A DNA stretch of 6,253 bases from the NCBI GenBank assembly GCA_947625715.1, contig CANQPR010000076.1, positions 1 to 6,253 on the forward strand, written 5' to 3'. The notes under the pieces are model-generated. The model ran no database searches, was not told where the DNA came from, and saw only the letters and a list, made by a program, of their open reading frames with translations. This DNA comes from an uncultured Bacilli bacterium. Its GTDB lineage: Bacteria; Bacillota_I; Bacilli_A; RF39; UBA660. Shown here one piece after another: positions 1 through 4,350 of the stretch; position 1 is the stretch's first letter; every line of letters starts with the position of its first letter. Both the position numbers and the translations under genes were made by a program.

Positions 1-75
1 TTGAACCGCCGTATACCGAACGGTACGTACGGTGGTGTGAGAGGGAAAATAGTCATAAAGTTTTCTCTACTCGAT
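1..75 (+). mobile_element. Group IIC intron, 3' end (domains V and VI), partial
   Basis: This is the catalytic tail of a self-splicing group II intron. Domain V folds from 6-35: CCGCCGTA (6-13) pairs with TACGGTGG (28-35), with the CGC catalytic triad at 7-9 and its typical G.U pair, a two-sided bulge, and an apical ACC/GGT stem closed by GAAC. Domain VI folds from 39-72: GAG (39-41) pairs with CTC (70-72) and positions 42-49 pair with 61-68. This leaves A69 bulged as the branch point, seven nucleotides from the expected 3' end at T75, which gives the usual AY ending. From memory, positions 1-44 match the Oceanobacillus iheyensis group IIC intron of known structure base for base. The rest of the intron, including any reverse transcriptase gene, lies outside the window. 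The 3' boundary could be off by one base. Confidence 0.93.
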
Positions 76-231
76 TAGCAAAAAATATTTAAAAATATAA
101 ATTTGGCAAGTACATTTTTTTAGATGAGACAATACTAAAATTATGCATTATTTACAGGAAAATATTTGATTATTTTAGGATATGAAGCAAATAGCACATT
201 ATAATAATGGCGTAAAAACTCTTAAAAATTA

Positions 232-261
232 AAAGTTATTACGTTTAACCGTAATAACTTT
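232..261. repeat. Perfect 12-bp inverted repeat overlapping the ATPase promoter
   Basis: Arms AAAGTTATTACG (232-243) and CGTAATAACTTT (250-261) are exact reverse complements around the 6-nt loop TTTAAC. The right arm runs into the -35 hexamer of the ATPase promoter (259-264), which is the position expected of an operator. Read on the - strand, the stem is followed by TTTTAATTTTT, so a weak terminator is the alternative, but no - strand gene reads into it. No regulator is visible in the window. Confidence 0.6.
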
Positions 262-287
262 ACAAAAGTATAAAAATGATATATAAT
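259..287 (+). promoter_or_regulatory. Sigma-A-type promoter of the ATPase gene
   Basis: The -35 box TTTACA (259-264) and the -10 box TATAAT (282-287) are separated by exactly 17 nt. Transcription would start near 294, at the ribosome binding site, giving a leader of about 13 nt. The -35 box overlaps the right arm of the inverted repeat at 232-261. Confidence 0.65.
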
Positions 288-293
288 GTAAAG

Positions 294-301
294 AGAGGTG
301 A
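294..301 (+). promoter_or_regulatory. Ribosome binding site that fixes the ATPase start
   Basis: AGAGGTGA is a good Shine-Dalgarno sequence and ends 5 nt before ATG 307. An in-frame GTG at 298 lies inside this site and so cannot be the start it serves. The protein should therefore begin at 307 (MLLRED). Confidence 0.75.
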
Positions 302-306
302 TTTAT

Positions 307-1512
307 ATGCTTTTAAGAGAAGATTATTTATCTAAAATAAGAGGATTTTATGATTCAGATTTAATTAAAATATTAGTAGGTATAAGAAGATGTGGAAAAT
401 CAGTTATTTTAAATCAAATAATAGAAGAATTAAAAGAAAAAAGAAAAATAGATGAAGAGCATATAATATTTATTAATTTTGAATTTATTGAATTTGAAGA
501 ATTATTAGATTATAAAGAATTAAATAAATATATAAAAGATAAAATTAAAGATGATAAGATTTATTATTTGTTTTTGGATGAAATTCAGAATGTGGATAAC
601 TTTGAAAAAGTTGTTAATTCTTTGCGTGCTCAGATAAAAAATATAAGTATATTTTTAACTGGATCTAATAGTAAAATGTTATCAGATGAGTTATCATCAG
701 TTTTATCTGGTAGATATGTTTTATTTAATATTAATCCTCTATCTTATAAAGAATATGTGTCTTTAACTAAAAAAGATGGAAAAGACTTAAATACTTTTTG
801 GGATTATGCTAAATGGGGAGGACTTCCAAATAGATGTGAATTTACAAATGAAATAGATATAAAAAATTATCTTCATAGTGTATATGATTCTATTATTTTA
901 AGAGATGTTGTAAAAAGATTAAATTTAAAGGATATTATTCTTTTTGATATTATTTTACAATATTTGATTGAAACCGCTGGTCGTGAATTTTCTGCTGATA
1001 ATATTATAAAATATTTAGATAAAGAAAATAAGAAAATATCTAATGAAACACTCTACAATTATATAGATGCCTTATGTAAGGCATTAATACTTAAAAAGGT
1101 ATATAGATATGATATTGCTGGTAAAAGTGTATTAAAAACATTAAATAAGTATTATGCAACAGATTTAGGAATTGCTCAAATTAAAAATAATAATCCAGAA
1201 TTTAAAAGTTATGTTGTTTTAGAAAATATTGTTTATAATGAATTAATAAATAGAAACTATGAAGTATATATAGGTAAAACTAAAAATGGTGAAGTAGATT
1301 TTATAGCAAAAAAAGATGGAAATATTAAATATATTCAAGTAACTTATGAAATGGAGAATAACGATAATACCATTGAAAGAGAGTTTGGAGCATATAAGTC
1401 TATTCCAGATAATTATCCAAAATATGTAATTTCTCTTGATAAAATAGATTTATCTCGTGATGGTATTATTCATTTAAATTTAATTAATTTTCTATTAAGT
1501 GAAGAGTTTTAA
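307..1512 (+). CDS. AAA_14/DUF4143 family ATP-binding protein
   Basis: This is a 401-residue cytoplasmic P-loop ATPase of the AAA_14 (PF13173) plus DUF4143 (PF13635) architecture, whose cellular role is poorly known. In 401-residue numbering, Walker A is GIRRCGKS (25-32) and Walker B is YLFLDE (87-92). A sensor-like LTGSNSKML lies at 117-125. A winged-helix-like stretch runs over about 205-270, followed by the family's KYYATDLG (281-288). The C-terminal part has LENIVYNEL (305-313), then GEVDFI (328-333) and YIQVTYEM (342-349), the usual DUF4143 pattern that resembles a PD-(D/E)XK nuclease fold. Length is normal for the family and I see no frameshift. It has its own promoter and stands alone on the + strand, convergent with cwlJ. 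Such genes occur in many copies in gut bacteria and are often gained by transfer. The family call is firm, but substrate and function are unknown. Confidence 0.93.
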   Translation: MLLREDYLSKIRGFYDSDLIKILVGIRRCGKSVILNQIIEELKEKRKIDEEHIIFINFEFIEFEELLDYKELNKYIKDKIKDDKIYYLFLDEIQNVDNFEKVVNSLRAQIKNISIFLTGSNSKMLSDELSSVLSGRYVLFNINPLSYKEYVSLTKKDGKDLNTFWDYAKWGGLPNRCEFTNEIDIKNYLHSVYDSIILRDVVKRLNLKDIILFDIILQYLIETAGREFSADNIIKYLDKENKKISNETLYNYIDALCKALILKKVYRYDIAGKSVLKTLNKYYATDLGIAQIKNNNPEFKSYVVLENIVYNELINRNYEVYIGKTKNGEVDFIAKKDGNIKYIQVTYEMENNDNTIEREFGAYKSIPDNYPKYVISLDKIDLSRDGIIHLNLINFLLSEEF

Positions 1513-1516
1513 TTAA

Positions 1517-1705
1517 TATAAAAAAAATATAGATAAATATACTGAAATAGAATCTATTTTTTCACAATTAGAATTGTGTTTAGCTGATTATGAAACGCAG
1601 TTTTCATATGTCTATTCTCTATTTCCGATTAGCAAAATTTTATCGAACGTAATGAAAAAAATGTTGATAAATTTTAAAAATAGGATGATTTTTTCACTGA
1701 AATAA
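1517..1705 (+). pseudogene. Start-less 62-codon open frame, possible gene relic
   Basis: A frame stays open from a TAA at 1514-1516 to a TAA at 1703-1705. It reads as protein-like sequence (for example FSQLELCLADYETQFSYV, then YSLFPISKILSN) and uses ACG, CAG, CCG and TCG codons that are uncommon in this AT-rich setting. There is no ATG before about codon 40 and no ribosome binding site. An open run of this length is unlikely by chance in such DNA, so it may be the decayed remnant of a gene whose 5' part is gone. I do not recognise the family. Small palindromes, such as CACAATT-AG-AATTGTG at 1563-1578, lie inside it, so non-coding structure between two convergent genes is the alternative. Confidence 0.25.
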
Positions 1706-1713
1706 AAAGAATG

Positions 1714-2136
1714 CTAATATATACTATTGCATTCTCCTTTATTGGGTCTATAAAAGCAATGATTATTATAACGTCCTGCTAAAGGCATGGAATACCAAGT
1801 ACTTTTACACGAACTATTTTTCCCTGGTGCATAAAACCAAAGAGCGTGGGTGGCTGGATAATAATATTCTCCTGCTAAAATTCTTTTAGCTAAATTTTTT
1901 TCAAAAGTTGTCGGACTAGCTTGAAAAAGTGAGCTATTAATTCCTACAAATTGATTTGGTTGATAAATAACATCCGTTATAGAATCAATATTTTTAAAGG
2001 TATAGCAATCAGCTAAAGCCCTATTAACAACAACATTACCAACCATAAGCATTCCTAAATCACCTTCATTTAAGGCTTCGGCTCGCATAATTCTTGCTAA
2101 TAATTCTAATTCTTTAGTCGTATAACTAATAATCAT
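1714..2136 (-). CDS. cwlJ: CwlJ-like cell-wall hydrolase (SleB/CwlJ family)
   Basis: This 140-residue protein belongs to the Hydrolase_2 family (SleB/CwlJ, PF07486), which cleaves spore-cortex peptidoglycan during germination. Its length is almost that of Bacillus CwlJ, and it lacks both a signal peptide and the N-terminal binding domain of SleB, as CwlJ does. The family signature is LLARIMRAEA (12-21), with E20 the expected catalytic glutamate. It is followed by GMLMVGNVVVNR (28-39), VIYQPNQF (56-63), ALWFY (98-102) and GRYNNHCFYRP (121-131). From memory, these blocks align along the whole of Bacillus CwlJ. The start is secure: AGGAGG (2143-2148) lies 6 nt upstream of the ATG. The gene is 42 nt downstream of the small protein at 2179, with a hairpin between them. 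No gerQ partner is visible. Some non-sporulating clostridia and Bacilli also carry SleB/CwlJ-type enzymes, so the spore role is inferred from the family. Confidence 0.9.
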   Translation of the reverse strand: MIISYTTKELELLARIMRAEALNEGDLGMLMVGNVVVNRALADCYTFKNIDSITDVIYQPNQFVGINSSLFQASPTTFEKNLAKRILAGEYYYPATHALWFYAPGKNSSCKSTWYSMPLAGRYNNHCFYRPNKGECNSIY

Positions 2137-2172
2137 AGTTAGCCTCCTGTAATTAATTTATGCCAAAATTAT

Positions 2173-2198
2173 AAAAAACTATCCTAATTTGATAGTTT
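2173..2198 (-). terminator. Hairpin with T-run between the small gene and cwlJ
   Basis: On the - strand, AAACTATC (2198-2191) pairs with GATAGTTT (2183-2176) around a 7-nt loop, and the right arm runs into TTT, giving six T in a row, then ATAATTTT. The stem is 8 bp with only two G/C pairs, so it is a weak intrinsic terminator or attenuator. The stop codon of the upstream gene (2181-2179) lies within the right arm. It could lower read-through into cwlJ. Confidence 0.45.
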
Positions 2199-2676
2199 CT
2201 TCATCTTTATTCGAAAAAAATTGATTGGAATGTTTAAAAATATAATTTGTGATGCGAGCAAGTATTTCATTGGCCGAAAATGATTCAATAGAATGATTGT
2301 TAAAAACTTTTTTAGCAATGGTTGATAAGTAAGGATGAATGTTTTTTACTTCATCATTTAAACATAGATAGATTTCATCTATATCAAATGGAACACCTTC
2401 TAAGTAATTAGTTAAATTAATTATTAATTTATGAGTATTTATTGAAGCCATATTAAAGCCTAATTTAAAAAGGAGAATAGATATTTCAGCACTTAAAACA
2501 TATTCATGCTTTAATCTATTTTGAAAATATTCTTCAATAATAAAAGTATTGCTTTTACAAATCGATTTTTCTTTAATATCGGTATATAATTTAGGAAATA
2601 AATAAATATTATGAAGGAGAATTATATCATCTTCATCCAAAGTTTTATAACTCAGGTGGTTAAGTAAATCTTTCAT
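2179..2676 (-). CDS. Uncharacterised 165-residue protein, distant Spo0A C-terminal resemblance
   Basis: I do not recognise this protein with confidence. It has no signal peptide or membrane segment, is predicted mostly helical, and should be cytoplasmic. In 169-residue numbering from the TTG, the stretch ILLFKLGFNMASINTHKL (71-88) and then IHPYLSTIAKKVFN (117-130) recall the effector domain of Spo0A, which has an IHEIGVPAHIKGYLYL block and a YPDIAKKFNT block. The spacing is imperfect, there is no receiver domain, and the match was made by eye. It shares a direction with cwlJ, 42 nt downstream, and has a strong promoter of its own. The start is uncertain: ATG at 2676 is chosen, but TTG at 2688 is in frame just after a stop. 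Neither has a nearby ribosome binding site. The only good one (AAAGGAG, 2715-2721) lies 38 nt upstream of the ATG and 26 nt upstream of the TTG. Confidence 0.7.
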   Translation of the reverse strand: MKDLLNHLSYKTLDEDDIILLHNIYLFPKLYTDIKEKSICKSNTFIIEEYFQNRLKHEYVLSAEISILLFKLGFNMASINTHKLIINLTNYLEGVPFDIDEIYLCLNDEVKNIHPYLSTIAKKVFNNHSIESFSANEILARITNYIFKHSNQFFSNKDEETIKLG

Positions 2677-2728
2677 ATTATAGGGCAATTAAATTTTAAT
2701 TTACTTGCTATGTGCTCCTTTCGCCATT

Positions 2729-2757
2729 ATTATAATCTTTCTTATTTGTTAAGTCAA
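2729..2757 (-). promoter_or_regulatory. Consensus sigma-A promoter of the small gene/cwlJ pair
   Basis: Read on the - strand, TTGACT (2757-2752) and TATAAT (2734-2729) are separated by exactly 17 nt, close to the ideal. Transcription should start near 2722, just before AAAGGAG (2721-2715). The -35 box directly abuts the stop codon of the metallopeptidase gene, so the downstream pair forms a separate transcription unit. Confidence 0.8.
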
Positions 2758-4164
2758 TTAATTAGTTTTTTTCCTTGTTAGAATAGTTTCATAATCTAAA
2801 AGATTGGTTTTTAAACTATTAAATTCACTTGTATAATAAAGATAAATAAAATCATTTTCTTCGATTTCTCTTAAAGCATTGAAATTTGGTTTAAGCACTT
2901 TAAGATCTAAAAATTCATCATTTTCATCAAATGTTTTAGGGTATTGATAAAAATTATTAAAAAATTCACTATATATTGCATCTAAATCGTTAATTATATT
3001 TCGAAAATTTTTTTCATAATAGACGCGTTTATTAACTTGGTTAAAATAACCAGCTTTTGATAATATTTTTTCTTTTAAATAAACTTGATAGGTTTTACTT
3101 TGAACGGCATCAAAATCAGGATGTTCATAACTATAATTGATAAGTTTTTTTAAACAAAAACGATAAACATCAGCAAATATTTCACTACCAATAATAGCTC
3201 TTATATCATTTTTGGAATACTTATTTATAGTATCATCGTATTTTTGCATAATACTTCCCTCATTAACATAACCTGCGAAAACATCTGATAATTGATAAAA
3301 TAATTTTATATCTGCAAATGATTTAAGGCCTAAATATTGATATAATTTGGTTAAATTAGTATCAAATATAGCATTATAATAATCTTTAATATTTTTATTT
3401 TCAGGCAAGGATAACATTTGAATAAATTGTTCTTCATTACGCTCCGTACTATAAGTCCAATACTCATAATCTTCTAAGCCTAGATAATCAGGTTTATAAT
3501 AATTTAATTTGGCTGATTCAGCAGAGCTTTCAAGTAAATAGTTTAGTGTATTATCAACTTTGATAGTTGTATTTTTTTGGCCATTTTTTTCACGGTGGGG
3601 ACAAATAAATTGTTTAATATGATTTAATTCATGTGTTATCGCGTTCTTTTTTTCGTCTAAACTTAAATTATTAATATCGAAGATAACTAATTTTAAATCA
3701 TAATTGGTAATAGCAACCGAGTTATTAAGATTACCGCAGACAAATTTATAATTTTGTAAAGTACATAAATCTTCATTTAAATCATTAGTAGAGTTATTTA
3801 CTAGGTTTATAAGAGCTTCTTTTAGAAGTTGGTAATTTTCACTTTTTAAATCTTGAGGATTAATAAAGTAATTAAATTGAGGATATTTTTTGATATATTC
3901 ATCACTATTAGTAATTATAAGAGATAATAATTTATTAACTGTTAAATCAGTAACTTTATGGTCAAATGTCCGATAAGTTTTACTATAGGCAATAATTTTT
4001 TGAATTTCATCATCATTAATTAAATATTTAGCGCCTTTATATTCAATATCTATATTATTAAGTTTAGAAAGATAAAAATTAGCTGATGGTTTAGAATTGA
4101 TAGTAATAGGAATCATACCCATTATAGCTAAAGATATAAATTTGGCTTTATTTTTCTTAGTCAT
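2758..4164 (-). CDS. Exported HExxH zinc metallopeptidase-like protein
   Basis: This 468-residue protein is probably a zinc-dependent peptidase acting outside the membrane. A basic start (KKNKAK) and a short hydrophobic stretch at about 9-22 look like a signal peptide or N-terminal anchor. The zinc-binding helix is ITHELNH (176-182), giving ligands H178 and H182 with catalytic E179. LLESSAES, with E212 and E216, follows about 30 residues on and probably supplies the third ligand, as in gluzincins. Cysteines at 134 and 143 flank a strand shortly before the helix. The rest is helical, with many Tyr and Asn, and I cannot assign it to a named peptidase family. The start is supported by AAGGGGG (4176-4170), 5 nt before the ATG, and by a promoter at 4216-4188. 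It lies 186 nt downstream of the sigma gene and is not tightly coupled to it. The substrate is unknown. Confidence 0.75.
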   Translation of the reverse strand: MTKKNKAKFISLAIMGMIPITINSKPSANFYLSKLNNIDIEYKGAKYLINDDEIQKIIAYSKTYRTFDHKVTDLTVNKLLSLIITNSDEYIKKYPQFNYFINPQDLKSENYQLLKEALINLVNNSTNDLNEDLCTLQNYKFVCGNLNNSVAITNYDLKLVIFDINNLSLDEKKNAITHELNHIKQFICPHREKNGQKNTTIKVDNTLNYLLESSAESAKLNYYKPDYLGLEDYEYWTYSTERNEEQFIQMLSLPENKNIKDYYNAIFDTNLTKLYQYLGLKSFADIKLFYQLSDVFAGYVNEGSIMQKYDDTINKYSKNDIRAIIGSEIFADVYRFCLKKLINYSYEHPDFDAVQSKTYQVYLKEKILSKAGYFNQVNKRVYYEKNFRNIINDLDAIYSEFFNNFYQYPKTFDENDEFLDLKVLKPNFNALREIEENDFIYLYYTSEFNSLKTNLLDYETILTRKKTN

Positions 4165-4187
4165 ATTAACCCCCTTATTAGGGATGT

Positions 4188-4216
4188 ATTCTACTCTTAT
4201 TTTAAGAAAAAGTCAA
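4188..4216 (-). promoter_or_regulatory. Sigma-A-type promoter of the metallopeptidase gene
   Basis: On the - strand, TTGACT (4216-4211) and TAGAAT (4193-4188) are separated by exactly 17 nt. Transcription would start near 4181. The resulting short leader begins with CCC-TAATAA-GGG (4183-4172), a tiny stem that could touch the AAGGGGG ribosome binding site. Confidence 0.7.
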
Positions 4217-4350
4217 ATTTTGATAGAAAAATTGTGAATAATTAGTAAAAATGTCTCTAATTTTTTAACGAATAATAAGTGAAAATGGCCTCATGAATAT
4301 AATGTATAAGTCCAATTTTTTTCGTTTCAAAAATATTTTATGAAGCAAAA

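Noticed and set aside
72..83. CGATTAGCAAAA at the left intron-exon junction recurs at 1626-1637
   Set aside because: A 12-nt match is expected several times by chance in a 6-kb AT-rich window, and the flanks do not match, so it does not show duplication or a shared insertion site.
199..212. TTATAATAATGGCG is shared with the - strand promoter region at 2735-2722
   Set aside because: There is no -35 box at a usable distance on the left copy, and a 14-nt AT-rich match is not significant at this window size.
76..231. Possible small gene or gene remnant just after the left intron
   Set aside because: All frames I read are broken by frequent stops, and no ribosome binding site with a usable start is present.
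298..306. GTG start three codons before ATG 307 of the ATPase
   Set aside because: The GTG is part of the AGAGGTGA ribosome binding site, which is correctly spaced for ATG 307.
1545..1562. AAATAG-AAT-CTATTT hairpin followed by T residues downstream of the ATPase
   Set aside because: It is six bp with one G/C pair and a 3-nt loop, too weak to call a terminator in this sequence context.
2155..2162. CATAAATT resembling a sigma-E -10 box before cwlJ
   Set aside because: It is one mismatch from consensus in AT-rich DNA, and no matching -35 element lies 14-15 nt upstream.
2701..2727. Mini-ORF MAKGAHSK on the - strand upstream of the small gene
   Set aside because: Its ATG lies upstream of the predicted transcription start of the consensus promoter, so it is probably not in the mRNA.
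4217..4350. Possible terminator for the sigma gene in the gap before the metallopeptidase promoter
   Set aside because: Only a weak AATTAG/CTAATT pairing with an 11-nt loop is visible, so I cannot support a terminator there.
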